DNA of 64,000 bases from Emiliania huxleyi CCMP1516 (lineage: Eukaryota > Haptophyta > Isochrysidales > Noelaerhabdaceae), in the NCBI RefSeq assembly GCF_000372725.1, contig NW_005200690.1, positions 681,720-745,719 on the forward strand, written 5' to 3'. The position numbers were made by a program, and so were the translations under genes. Shown here in pieces: positions 43,951-54,432 of this stretch. The notes beneath the pieces are model-generated. The model worked only from the letters and a program-made list of their open reading frames with translations. It made no database searches and had not been told where the DNA came from. Position 1 is the first letter of the stretch; every line of letters starts with the position of its first letter.

Positions 43951-45094
43951 TCAGTGTCCTCTTCGCTCTTGGCCTCGCGACCACACCTCGATCTTCTTGG
44001 GCAACAGCTGTCGTGACACGTCCTCTCCGTGGCCTAGGCAGCCGGTCTCTCCCTTACCCCAGGTAAAGACTGCACCGTCGGCGGCGAGGGCGAGGCTGTG
44101 GTCTTCCCCTGCCGACAAAGTGACGACCCGCCGGCCAGCGAAGGCCTCGACCGCCTTCGGCAGCAGCTGGTCCTGCTCGTCGCCGTGGCCCAGCTGGCCA
44201 CAACGCCCGTCGCCCCAGCTCCAGACGGCGCCATCGGCGGTGGCGGCGAGGCTGTGGAATGATCCAGCCGACACGGCGACGACGCGCTGCCCAGCTAAGG
44301 CCTCGATCTTCTTGGGCAGCAGCTGGTGCTGCCCGTCGCCGTGGCCCAGCCGGCCAAAGTATCCCTCACCCCAGCTCCAGACGCTGCCGTCGGCGGTGAT
44401 GGCGAGGCTGTGGCCGCCTCTCCCGTCGACACAGCGACGACGCGCTGGCCAGCTAGGGCCTCGACCGCCTTCGGCAGCAGCTGGTCCTGCTCGTCGCCGC
44501 GGCCCAGCCGGCCTAACAGTCCGCTGCCCCAGCTCCAGACGGCGCCGTCGGCAGTGATGGCGAGGCTGTGGTATCCTCCAGCCGACACAGCGACGACGCG
44601 CTGGCCAGCGAAGGCCTCGACCTGCTTTGGCTGCCACTGGTCGCCTTGTCCCAGCTCGCCCTGCCCGCCGAGGCCCCAGGACCAAACGGCGCCGTCCGCG
44701 GTGAGAGCGAGGCTGAAGAATCCTGACGCCGCCACACCAATCGCGCGCTCGCCTCCGAGGAGCGACGGGAGACGGGTCGGCGCGTCTTCAGCTGCAGCAC
44801 GCCCTCGCCGTGGCCGAGAAGGCCTGGAAACTCCTCCCCGTCCTCCTCCTCGCCCTCCTCGCCCTCCTCGCCCTCCTCGCCCTCCTCGCCCTCCTTTCCC
44901 CTGCCGCACGACGAGAGCCGCCCCTCGCCGTCAATGAAAACGCTGTGATACCACAGAGCCTGCCGCCGCCCTCGCCGGCGGCGGCGCGGCGGGTTGGACT
45001 CGCGCAGCAAGGCATAGACGCACAGCCACCGCACGGCGCAGCTCTTGCCCTCTGGCTGCGCCGGCGGCTCGTAGCCGACCTCTTGCAGGCGCAA
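43951..45094 (-). CDS. RCC1-like beta-propeller protein, two frame changes
   Basis: Five to six RCC1-type repeats of about 51 residues: ITADGAVWSWG ... LGHGDEQDQLLPK.VEA.AGQRVVAVSAG..HSLA. The reading frame changes near 44412 (between VVAVSTGE and GHSLAITADG) and near 44780 (before PTRLPSLLGG). Both fall inside otherwise well-kept repeats, so sequencing errors in GC-rich repeats, or recent loss of function, are both possible. The N-terminal part is open to at least 45094 (RLQEVGYEPPAQPEGKSCAV) without a clear ATG. A coding EEGEEGEEGE tract lies at 44840-44900. RCC1 propellers act in Ran exchange, chromatin or ubiquitin contexts; which one is not shown here. Confidence 0.65.
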
Positions 45095-45274
45095 GTGGAT
45101 GCTCTCCTCTGCGAGCGAGCTGGTGTGGTGTGGAAGAGCAGCGCCGCAGAAGACGGCCGCAACGGTTGACGGTGACGCCCAAACAACTCCGTGCGTGCTC
45201 TCTGCCTCTGGGGCCCGCTCTGGGCATCTCTGCCCTCTTTGTACGTAGATTTTACCAGGGATGCGACTCTCTGG

Positions 45275-48200
45275 CTACACGAGTAGCAAGTCCCTCGGCG
45301 CCGGGTAGAAATCGTCTCCCGGCAGCTGCACCCGCAGCTGGGGTGGCGCCATGCTCTGCGCGTACACGTGTGTCGACAGCTGCCGGCGCGTCGGGCTGCC
45401 GCTCGCTACGTGGCGGTCGAAAAAGGCGATCAGCTGCTCGCGCGTTAGGCGCTTGACCTTCTCGGCGCTGCGCCACGGCCGCTCAAAGTCGTATCTCCGC
45501 CGCGTGCACTCGGCCCACAGCCGCCCCGCCTGCTTGGAGAGCCCCGCCGTGTGAAACAGCCGAGGTGCAGCCGAGGTGCAGCCGAGGCACGCCGCCTGCT
45601 GGTCGAGCCGGCCATCCACGTCGGTGAACTGCGCGGCGATGGAGGCGGCGTATGACTGCACCTCCGCCTCGCCGAGCAGGAGGAGGGTGCCTGCGAGCGG
45701 CGCGCAGAGAGTGGGAGGCGGTGGAGGCACGCATCGAAACTCGTGCGCGCGTGGCGGGGACAACTCCTCTACGGGGCATCTATTCCGCATCTAGGGCAGC
45801 GCACCGCGGAAGAGCCGCAGGAACGCCTCGATGCGCTCCTCCACGGCCTCGGGCGCGGCAACCTTGCTCTGCACGAGGAAGGAGAGCCCTCGCACGCCGT
45901 CAATCTCGTTGGCGCTGCACTGCACGATGTAGCCCAGCTGCTGCCTACGCGCGGCACTGGTACCATACCTCCAGAGCCTGAATCCAGTGGTTCGGTCCCG
46001 TGGCCGTAGGGTGCCTATGCGCGGGACTCGAAGCGCGTAAGCGGGATCTCGCTAGAGCGCCGCGCAGCGCGGCAGTCAGGCGCTGCTTGGTGCGAAGCTC
46101 CGAGTAGAAAGCCTAGCAGCAACACCTCCCCGAGTGAGACGGGACGTTGTGCATGTCGGTCGCTCGAGAATGGCCACGGTCGTCCGAGAATGACCACGGT
46201 CATCCGAGCAGAGGGCAGCGTACCTTGGACATCAACTGGCTCAGCAGCGTGAGCAGCACCCAGTCGTCGGCCTCGTCGCCGCCAACCTGGAAGTAGACCT
46301 CCGTCGCAGAGTTGACCTCGGCCTGACTCGCCGCGACGAACTGCTGCAGCGTGCGCTCCCCAGCGGGCAGCACGCGCACGCGGCGCACGGGGCGGCGCGC
46401 CACCGGCAGCGGCCGCGAGCCCAGTGCGTTCAGCAGCTTCAGCACGAGCTGTGTCGCCTGTCCCTCCGCGACGTTGCCGCAGAGCAGCGCCTGCGGCGCG
46501 AGCCGCCCGGGTGGGGGTGAGTGGCGGGCGAGATATGGGGAGATATGGGGAGATATGGGTGAGAGAAGGGAGAAGATGGGGGGCGTTGGGGCCGCACCTC
46601 GACCTCAACCTCGGGCAGCAGCCGCCTTTGCAGGCCGAGGACCTGCGGCAGCGTCGCCTTCTCGAGCCCGGCGGCGAGCTGCTCGTTGGTGTAGCGCGGC
46701 GTCTCGAGAGCGAGGTTGCGCCGGTACGCCGCCTGCTCGACGGGCTGCCGCTTGTCCGCGCCTCTCAGCTGGCGGAGCAAGCCGTCGCGCTGCCGCTCGA
46801 ACGCGAGCGGCGCCACGTCAAACGTGCGGAGCGAGTCGGCCACGAGCGCCGCCAACTCGGGCAGCCGCTGGTCGTACCCCGAGAGGGAGAGAGACAGGCC
46901 CTGCCAACCGACGGAGGCGCCCGCGGAGAGCCCTGCGCGTGCCGCCTGGTACGTCACGTCTTGCAGCGCGTCGGAGAGGAGCGCCGCGTAGAGCTCGGCC
47001 TGAGCCGCGGCGGCGGCACTCTCGTACAGCTGCGGCGTGCGCAGCGAGACGAAGGCGAACGCCTTGGGCCTCCCAAACCGTTCGTCCTACTCGAGAGCAG
47101 CCTTGGGTCGGGTCACGCCCTGCAGCCCCGTCGCGCGGGGAGGAGAGTGCCACGCCGCCGAGAGTACCCGAGAGTATCCGAGAGGACCCGAGAGGACCCG
47201 AGAGTACCCGAGAGTACCCGAGAGGACCCGAGAGGACCCGAGAGGACCCGAGAGGACCCGAGAGGACCCGAGAGGACCCGAGAGTACCCGAGATTCCCGA
47301 GATTAGGCATAGGGTGCCACGCCGCCTGCAGGAAGTGGAGCCGAACAGAGTCTGTGTTGAGCAGCAGCGCCGGCTTGACGCGCCGCGCCGCGCCGCCGCC
47401 GCCCTGGGCAGTCGACGCGCCCCGCGCCTTGATGCTCAGCGCCTTGATGCTCAGGTCTGTGGGGATGAACCGGTTGGGCGGCGGCACCGCCAGGCCATCG
47501 AGGCGCGGGGCTGCCGACCACGCGGCCACCTCCCTGCCGATCGGCATCTCGCCGTAGCTCGCGCTGTAGACGGGCTCGACTCGTGTTGCCAGCGGGGCCA
47601 GCTCGCGCGCAGTCAGCTTGACGACCGCCGCCTGCGGCGTGAGCCCCTCGAGGATTGACCTCACGAGCGGCTCCGCCCCCTCGCCCGCAAGCAGCGGGCC
47701 GCGCAGCCACTCCCGAGGCGGGAAGAGGAAGAGGTTGCCGGAGGCGCTCTGCACAAAGCTGCTCGGCGGCGCGGGCTCGGCGAACGCGAAGGCCAACTCG
47801 CGCATCCGCCGCTCCTCGGCGTAGACGTGAGGCGGCACTCCCTCCTCGCGCAGCAGCGCGAGGTACGAAAAGAGGGCAGAGACCACCTCGGGCCAGCGCT
47901 GCAGCCCCTGCGGCGTGAGGCCGATGTACGCCGTCAGGACGACGAAGGAGCGCGTGAACTCGTCGATAGAGCCGTCGACGGAGCTCGCCAGTCCCTTTGC
48001 CTTGAGAAGCTGCGTGAGGCCACCTACGTCGTGGAGACGAGGGGCTGCGAAGACAGTGAGTACAGCGGAAGACGGCTGAACACAGTTGAAACGGCCTCCT
48101 CTCGAGCGCTGGGTGGGAGACAAGAATACGCATTCCGCTTCTAGGCGAGGGAGCCCTGCGCGCGGCTGGAGAGGAGGCTCACCACGGTTGAGTCGGGCTT

Positions 48201-49175
48201 GGCGCGCCACCACTCGTCCGGGTCCTCCACGGGCAGGCACCACGTCACCGTCACCGAGCGCTGCTCTCGCACGGGAACCAGCACCGTCGCCACCGGCGGC
48301 TCCGCCTGCGGCTGCGTGTCAAACGGCGGAGGCAACGCGTCGTACGCGGCGCTCGCGGGAGGCGCCGGCCCAGGCGGGAGCGCGCCGAAGTTTGCCTGCA
48401 CAAGCCGCTGTAGCGCGTCGAGCGACTGCGGCCCCGCGACGGCGAGCGCCATCTGCGGAGCGCGGTAGAAGGCCCGGTGGAAGGCGAAGAGTGCGGCACG
48501 CGCGTCGGCGTCGCCTCCCCGCAGAGTCTGCCGGTTGCCGGTGAAGAAGCGCGAGTATGGGTGGTCTGGCCGCGCGCGGAGGCGCAGCACGGCGTCCGAG
48601 CGCCAAAAGTCTGACTGCAGGTTCTTTGCGTGCTCTGCGTCGATGGCGTCCACCTCGCGAGTGGTGCCGCTCTCGCTGAAGAGCGGCGCGGTGAAGAAGT
48701 CGGCGAAGCGTGTTAGCGCACCAGGCAACGCGTCGCCGTTCACCGAGAAGAAGTAGTTTGTCTCCTCGGAGCCGGTGAAGGCATTGTTCGATCCAGCGTT
48801 GGCCGCAATGAACCTCTCAAATTCGCCCTCGCCCGGGAAGCGCTTGGTGCCGAGAAAGAGCATGTGCTCGCAGAAGTGCGCCAGCCCCGGCCACTCCACC
48901 GGGTTTGACATGGAGCCGACCGCCACGTTCATCGAGGCGGCCGCTTTGCCCGCCTCGGGGTCTGAGCACAGCAGCACCCGCAGTCCGTTGCTGAGCTGCA
49001 TGCCACGGAAGCTGCGGCGGTCGAGATCCGAGGCGGCGATGTCAAAGGTCTGCAGCCCGCGTGCCGCTGCAGCCGCGGCCGCCGCTGCGGCAGGGCTTGG
49101 CGTGGGAGTCGCCAGCAGAGCGGAGCAGAGCGACAGCAGCGCGCGGCGAGAGGCACTCTCCGTAGCCGCACGCAT
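45275..49175 (-). CDS. M16 metallopeptidase, insulysin/nardilysin type
   Basis: Start at the ATG 49175. Exon 1 (49175-48155) carries the inverted zinc motif H100-F-C-E-H104 with the third ligand Glu181 in DAEHAKN, and EETNYFF. Exon 2 begins at 48023 (GLTQLLKAKGLASS); exon 3 begins at 47069 (PKAFAFVSLR); later exons give ALLCGNVAEGQ, QQLGYIVQCSANEIDG and the end, YDFERPW ... VKRLTREQLIAFFD. This is the full two-halves M16A plan, as in insulin-degrading enzyme, which digests short peptides, often in mitochondria or plastids. The Arg/Ser/Ala-rich first 40 residues could be an organelle presequence. Intron 1 is a suspected introner; intron 2 holds a 10-base minisatellite. Exact limits of the last exons are approximate. 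Confidence 0.88.
46520..46560. repeat. 10-base intronic minisatellite
   Basis: Three to four copies of GGGAGATATG in an intron of the M16 peptidase gene. Confidence 0.85.
47155..47303. repeat. 10-base intronic minisatellite in M16 intron 2
   Basis: About fourteen copies of ACCCGAGAGG/ACCCGAGAGT. Confidence 0.95.
48024..48154 (-). mobile_element. Introner-like element forming M16 intron 1
   Basis: The intron runs from a GC donor (GCTCCCTCG) to GACGTAG, phase 1, joining CAGG to GTGGCC. From CCTAGAAGCGGAATGCGT through CTCGAGAGGAGGC to TCTTCGCAGCCCCTC it matches POLD2 intron 4 (36009-36167). Flanking duplication is imperfect here. Confidence 0.75.
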
Positions 49176-49498
49176 GCTTGGCGAGCTGCACCGTGGCCTG
49201 GAAGGCGGCGAGAGTACTGGCGTGCGCATAACGTATATCTGCGACCTCAAAGTCGTCAATGGGATGCTGTCGCACGCAATGGTTGCCGAGGGCCGACACC
49301 ACCCCCAATACAAGCGTACGAGGTGGCGAACCTCGTACAGGCCGGAGGGCCTGCGAGTTCAGGTGCCGGAGAAAAAACTTTTCAGCGCGCGCCTGGTGAT
49401 GCCCGACTGATGAACCCTCGGCACGTCAGAGTGCTCCTCTTCGCGCTTTGGTTGCAAAGGGCCGACACGCTTTGGTTGCAAAGGCCGACACCACCACT
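49176..49498. other. Upstream region of M16 gene, no gene seen
   Basis: Two copies of CTTTGGTTGCAAAGG-like sequence at 49446 and 49471. No gene. Confidence 0.5.
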
Positions 49499-49722
49499 GG
49501 GTTCCGGCTCCTAGCCGGATAGGGTCTGATCCCACTGGCTGCCCCTCCCAGATAGTAGGTAGGTTGGTCTTGTTTCGCCCAAAAGGGCCCTGCAATAGGT
49601 AGGTACCCCCCATTTTCATCTTTTTCGCTTCGCTGCGCGGCCTGGGGATAGGTAGGTAGGTAGGGCGTTTTGGCGCGAGTCAGTGGGAACAGACCCCCTA
49701 TCCGGCTAGGAGCCGGAACCCT
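49499..49722. mobile_element. MITE-like element, about 224 bp
   Basis: 26-base perfect terminal inverted repeats: the start reads GGGTTCCGGCTCCTAGCCGG then ATAGGG, and the end is its reverse complement. The ends also contain an inner palindrome (CCGGCTAGGAGCCGG). GTAGGTAGG tracts lie inside. No coding capacity. Confidence 0.85.
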
Positions 49723-49819
49723 GGTGCCCCTTGGGTCGTTCAGGTGCCGGAAAAAAGGAACCGATCCTACGGTGTGGGGGCGCGGAGGGCTTGTTGGCGA
49801 GCCAAAATGGTGATGTCCG

Positions 49820-49916
49820 AGGCGCTGCGCTAGGCTCAGAGCGAGTTCGCGCTGCGCTAGGCTCAGACGGCGAGTTCGCGCTGCGCTAGGCTCACAGATG
49901 GCGAGTGCGCTGCGAC
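49820..49916. repeat. Tandem repeat of about 33 bases
   Basis: Four partial units containing GCGCTGCGCTAGGCTCA and GGCGAGTTC. No gene at 49723-50142. Confidence 0.85.
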
Positions 49917-50142
49917 TCTAGATTTGCGCTGCGATAAAAAGACCCCGTAGGAGCCGATAACCCAAGGGAGGAATGACAAGCACATTCGCGATCTCCGCGA
50001 CGCCGGCCTCGTCGCTGACCTCGACCGCCTCGAACATCGCTCTTAGGAGCCCGAACGCTGCCGAATGCGAAACTTCATAGTACTTCATACGGTTGTTCGC
50101 GCGCGCGAGGGCTAAGACGCAGCACGTTGTGTGCTTGGTGCA

Positions 50143-50965
50143 ATGACGCGCCACACGATCGTGTGCGAGGCATGCAAGACGGCCAAGGCGAGGTGCTCGC
50201 TGGCAGCAGATGCAGACACTCGCGACACAACCTACGAGCCGTGCGAGCGCTGCGTCCGGCTCGGCCTCGTCTGCGTGAAAGCGACGCCGCCCCCGGCGGC
50301 GGCGGCACCGAGGCCATTGGCAATCACTGCAACTCCTGCGGACCTGGAAAGGTGTGTGCAGTGGTGGGGCGGGGACAGCCTGCGCGGAGCACCGCCGTTG
50401 TGGACACCAGCGCCCACAAGCGCGCCAGAGGCTTCCGCAAAACCCTGTTGGGGCATCGCACTGTCGGGCCGACCCTGCCTTGCGAGAGACCTGAATGCTG
50501 TAACCACTAGCCGCTCCTCGCTGAGCAGCCGCTTCTGCCCAAGCTGCCAGCACAGTGGCGTGCACGTGCCGATCGAGCGCGTCCGGCGGGTTCCCGCACA
50601 CCTCAGCCTGAGCAACGGCCCGTCGAATGGCGTGTGGACCAACCATGAGCGCCTGCCGCCCTACCGTGTGGTCAACCAAACCAAGCGCTGCAGCGGCGGC
50701 CAACTGGTCCGCCACAGACATGCACCTACGAACGCCACACACCATTTATGTGACGCCCACCGTATGTCATGCACAGGTGGTCTTCCAGTCCCCGCCCGAG
50801 CCCGAGCCCCCGTTCGCTGCGGGCGTCGTGCCCTCATTGAGTTGGCATCTCGATGTCATCTCGGAGGAGATGTCGGCCGCAGCCGGCGCGCTCATCCAAC
50901 GCGGCCGCCCGAGCCTAGAGCCACTGCCCAAGCCTCCGGAAACCTATGCACAGGCGCGTCGGTAG
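50143..50965 (+). CDS. Zn2Cys6 (fungal-type) zinc cluster protein
   Basis: The ATG at 50143 is followed at once by C8-x2-C11-x6-C18-x15-C34-x2-C37-x6-C44, exactly the spacing of the binuclear zinc cluster of fungal GAL4-type regulators, with the basic K12..K15..R17 between the second and third Cys. Exon 1 likely ends before GTGTGTG at about 50352 (GACCTGGAAAG). The middle exons are unclear. A plausible last exon follows GCACAG at about 50779 (VVFQSPPEPEPPFAAGVVPS ... PETYAQARR) to the stop at 50965, overlapping the convergent membrane gene by about 20 bases. A DNA-binding regulator is likely from the cluster alone; no fungal transcription factor middle domain is visible. Confidence 0.55.
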
Positions 50966-52578
50966 AGCTGCTGGCGCTTGAGCGTGCCGTCGTAGTCCGC
51001 AGAGCTGTACCACACCTCGTCGCTGACTGCGACCGTGGCGCCGAAGTTGGTCAGCCAGGTGCCGTCCAGCGGCATCGGCACCGACGTCATGACGGTGTGG
51101 GGGTGGCCGCTGCAGCCGTTGTCGGCGTCTGCGGCGTCGTAGGCCGCGGCTTCGGCCGTCAGCGCCTCCGCCGCCGACGTCGCGTTGAAGACGACCATGC
51201 AGTACGCCCACCCGCCCCCCTCGGCCGCGTGCCACATCACCTTGGTGAAGAGGGACGGGTTGTACTCGTCGTCGGCCGGGTTGTGCAGGACGGCGAGGGT
51301 GGGCGTGTACAGCTCGACCGTGTAGGCGCTCTCGTAGAGCTCGCCCGTGCCGTCGTAGTCCGCAGAGCTGAACCACACCTCGTCGCTGACTGCGACCGTG
51401 GCGCCGAAGTTGGTCAGCCAGGTGCCGTCCAGCGGCATCGGCACCGACGTCATGACGGTGTGGGGGTGGCCGCTGCAGCCGGTGGCGGCGTCCTCAGAGG
51501 CGTAGGCCGCGGCTTCGGCCGTCAGCGCCTCCGCCGCCGACGTCGCGTTGAAGACGACCATGCAGTACGCCCACCCGCCCCCCTCGGCCGCGTGCCACAT
51601 CACCTTGGTGAAGAGGGACGGGTTGTACTCGTCGTCGGCCGGGTTGTGCAGGACGGCGAAGGTGGGCGTGTACAGCTCGACGGTGTACGCGCTCCTGCCG
51701 TTGTCGGAAGAGATGTACCACACGTCGTCGCTGATTGCGACGGTCTCGTCGTAGTCCGTCAGCCACGTGCCTCCCACTGCGATGCTTGGACTGCCCTTCG
51801 TGAACCCATCTTGCGTTACCGTTGACGCCTCCGCCACCTCGGTGCCATAGAAGTCGGATGCAGCCTCAGGTGTGCGTGTCAAGTCCTGAATAGCGGCAGC
51901 AATCGCAGATGCAATGTCCCCCGTAGGTGCCGAGATGGTTGCGGACATCTTGACGAGCAAGTCTCGTATGCCGAGCTGCCGCCGCCTCCGCGTTTCGCAC
52001 TCTTCGCCGTCTGCGTCTTGAAAGCTCAAGTCGCACGCCAGTGCCTCTGCAGCCTCCCCGCATACAGCAGCACGGATCTTCTCCTTGAATGCGTCGTCTA
52101 CTTCCGAGCAAGCCAAAGGAAAGTTCTGTTCCACTGTCACAGTACCCGGCTCCGCTGAGGGCAGCGCCGGCGGCCGCGGTGGCGCGGGTGGCGGTGGCAG
52201 CGTTGGCGATTGATCCTGCGAGGGGCTGGCTGCACGGCCGATGCCAACACCAATGCCGATACCAATGCCGACGCCCAGAAGAAGCATCACCAAGGCGAAC
52301 ATCGCAAGGCGGAACTTGGTCAGCTTGAGCGGCTCTGGTCCTGTGGATGCTGCAACCCCAGCTCCGCTCACCGGAAGCTCGTCATCATCGTCCACGTGGA
52401 TCCCGCTGCTGGTGCTCCGAGCCGACAAAGGCGGCGGGGTCTCGTTGGGCGGCAGGTCGACCTCCACCACTTGCGATTTGCGTTGCGAGGACGGAATGAG
52501 ACTCTCCCGGGCCTCGGAGCTCTCGGGTGGCGGCGCCTCCTCGTCCGGCCCGTCGTTGCCAGGGGGGCCTGTCTCCAT
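50944..52578 (-). CDS. Type II membrane protein with extracellular W/C repeats
   Basis: 544 residues from the ATG at 52578. Acidic/Pro-rich cytosolic part (about 1-100), one membrane segment (FRLAMFALVMLLLGVGIGIG), a Pro-rich stalk, a domain with three Cys and an RRRRQLG site, then tandem repeats of about 115 residues: GTWLT.F..TVAVSDEVW, YTVELYTPT.AVLHNPADDE, YNPSLFTKVMWHA, WAYCMVVFNATSAAEALTAE, GCSGHPHTVMTSVPMPLDGT. Two full copies and a truncated third are nearly identical. From memory, similar W/YNP/C repeats occur in algal and myxobacterial secreted proteins. A surface recognition or adhesion role is inferred. The end (LKRQQLYRRACA) is cut short within the third repeat. Confidence 0.75.
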   Translation of the reverse strand: METGPPGNDGPDEEAPPPESSEARESLIPSSQRKSQVVEVDLPPNETPPPLSARSTSSGIHVDDDDELPVSGAGVAASTGPEPLKLTKFRLAMFALVMLLLGVGIGIGIGVGIGRAASPSQDQSPTLPPPPAPPRPPALPSAEPGTVTVEQNFPLACSEVDDAFKEKIRAAVCGEAAEALACDLSFQDADGEECETRRRRQLGIRDLLVKMSATISAPTGDIASAIAAAIQDLTRTPEAASDFYGTEVAEASTVTQDGFTKGSPSIAVGGTWLTDYDETVAISDDVWYISSDNGRSAYTVELYTPTFAVLHNPADDEYNPSLFTKVMWHAAEGGGWAYCMVVFNATSAAEALTAEAAAYASEDAATGCSGHPHTVMTSVPMPLDGTWLTNFGATVAVSDEVWFSSADYDGTGELYESAYTVELYTPTLAVLHNPADDEYNPSLFTKVMWHAAEGGGWAYCMVVFNATSAAEALTAEAAAYDAADADNGCSGHPHTVMTSVPMPLDGTWLTNFGATVAVSDEVWYSSADYDGTLKRQQLYRRACA

Positions 52579-53014
52579 GTGGCCCCGGGGCACCGGGGCA
52601 CGGCGTCGGCGATATCCGCCGAAATAGATCGAAATGGACGCGAATGCTCCTGTGGATCTCGGTCGCGACACGGTTCCGTGAGTCGTCAAGGCACCCTGCT
52701 GCGTGGGCGGCGGGCGGGCGGCGGGCAAGCGGGCATTAGGAAAATTTAAATGAATTCGGGGGCACGGGACGCGGCACAAACGGGGCACAAACGCCAGGCA
52801 GGCCCACAAAGACAGGGAGGCACGTAGTGCATTAAAGGAACCACCCATTTATCGTAACCAACCATTTATCGTAAACAGGCAGGACAATCCGGTTCAAACT
52901 GTTTTAACTCGTTCGCTCGACCCTCAGTTCCCAGACAATTCTCCTCGGGAAAAGAAAACCCTTCGCGCGCCGCTCGTCAGTCGGCGACGAATTCTTGCTG
53001 GCGAATTCCTGTCA
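52579..53014. other. Divergent intergenic region
   Basis: Between two divergently transcribed genes. CCATTTATCGTAA occurs twice (52846 and 52862). GAATTCTTGCTGG lies 25 bases upstream of the SET gene start. Confidence 0.5.
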
Positions 53015-54071
53015 ATGCCCGACGCCAGCAGCTTCACCGCCGCGCTAGTCATCGCCGATCCCCATCTCCTCCCTTCCTCGCTCGCGCGATGTGCCGCCAT
53101 CAGCAGCGCCTGCCGAGCCGCTGTTTCGACACTGCTTGATCGGCGGCGGCTGGACCTGAGCGGCGGCAGCGAGCACGTCACCGTGCCGCTGCTTCCAGAG
53201 CAGCCGGACGGGCCGCCGCCGCAGGCTCTCCCCGACTTTCTCTACCACCGAGACTCTATCGGCTTCGACGCATCCAGCCGTGAGCGCATCGGCCGGCTGG
53301 CGGCGGCTCCGTGCACGTGCCGCGACGGCGCATGTGACGACGACTGCCCCTGCCTGCGCGCTGGCGGTGCATACGACTCGAGCGGCCGGCTGCTCTGCCT
53401 GCTCGGCGGGCGTGAGCAGCGCGCCGAGGTGCCGATCGTCGAGTGCTCGCCCGCTTGCGTCTGCTCGGCGCGCTGCGCGAGCGCGGTGGTCTCGTCGGGC
53501 ATGCGCGTCCGGCTGGGCGTCTTTCGCACGCCGTCGCGCGGCTGGGGCGTGCGTGCGCTCGAGCCTCTGCCGCGCGGCTCCTTTGTGTGCGAGTACGCCG
53601 GCGAGCAAATTCTTTGGCGAGAACGCCGCACCGACCCCAACCCCAACCCCAACCCCGACCCCGACCCTAGGCGAGTACCTCTCGACGCAAGAGGCTGCGC
53701 GCAGACGCGCGGCGCGCGGCGGCGCGCCAAACTACGCCATCTGCCTGCGCGAGCACAGCGCGGCGCGCGTGCTGCGCACCTGGATCGACCCCGCGGCGCG
53801 CGGCAACGTCGGCCGCTTCGTCAACCACAGCTGCGAGCCGAACCTGTCGGCACACGCGGTGCGGGCCGGCTCACTGGTGCCGCGGCTCGCGCTCTTTGCA
53901 CGGCGCGACATCGCGGCCGGCGAGGAGCTGACAATGACATACGGCGACGGCGCCGAGGCGGCCGGCGGCGGAGAGAGCGCGGCGCTCGGCGCGGGTCGGC
54001 GCCCGTGCTTGTGCGGTGCGGCCACCTGCGGAGGATGGCTCCCCTTTGAGCCCCTCCCGGGGGACGCGTGA
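53015..54071 (+). CDS. SET-domain histone lysine methyltransferase (SUV39/SETMAR-like)
   Basis: Two exons, 53015-53600 and 53671-54071, 328 residues. The N-terminus (LARCAAISSACRAAVSTLLD) is F-box-like. Pre-SET cysteines: CTCRDGACDDDCPCL and ECSPACVCSARC. SET core: RGWGVRALEPLPRGSFVCEY, AGEYLSTQEA, GRFVNHSCEPN (cofactor pseudoknot), ARRDIAAGEELTMTYG. Post-SET: CLCGAATCGGW. This order is that of H3K9 methyltransferases; the pre-SET is shorter than in SUV39H. The intron (GC donor, 70 bases, made of CCCCAAC/CCCCGAC repeats) begins GCGAG and the next exon begins GCGAG. Likely role: heterochromatin and silencing of repeats. Confidence 0.88.
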
Positions 54072-54079
54072 GTTGTCTT

Positions 54080-54080
<1 letters not shown>

Positions 54081-54168
<88 letters not shown>

Positions 54169-54199
54169 ATCATCCACACACACACACACACACACACAT
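54081..54199. repeat. (CA)n microsatellite
   Basis: A 90-base CA run, a short break (GGATCATCC), and a further 22 bases. Confidence 0.97.
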
Positions 54200-54432
54200 C
54201 CCGCGAGAGCCCGCTCTCGCTGCGTCGCTCGTGCGCCCCCAGTGAGCAGTGTCGTGCCTCTGCGACAAAGAATGCGGCAACGACAAAGAATGTTCTCGCC
54301 GACGACCCCTGTCCGAAGAGGCTACCGGCCAAAAGCGCATGTCTTGAAGGTCGATACTGGAAGCCCATGTAGGCCTTACAGCCCCGCACGAAAAGAAACC
54401 CGACGCCGCGCCGACGGCGGCACACGCAGGTG

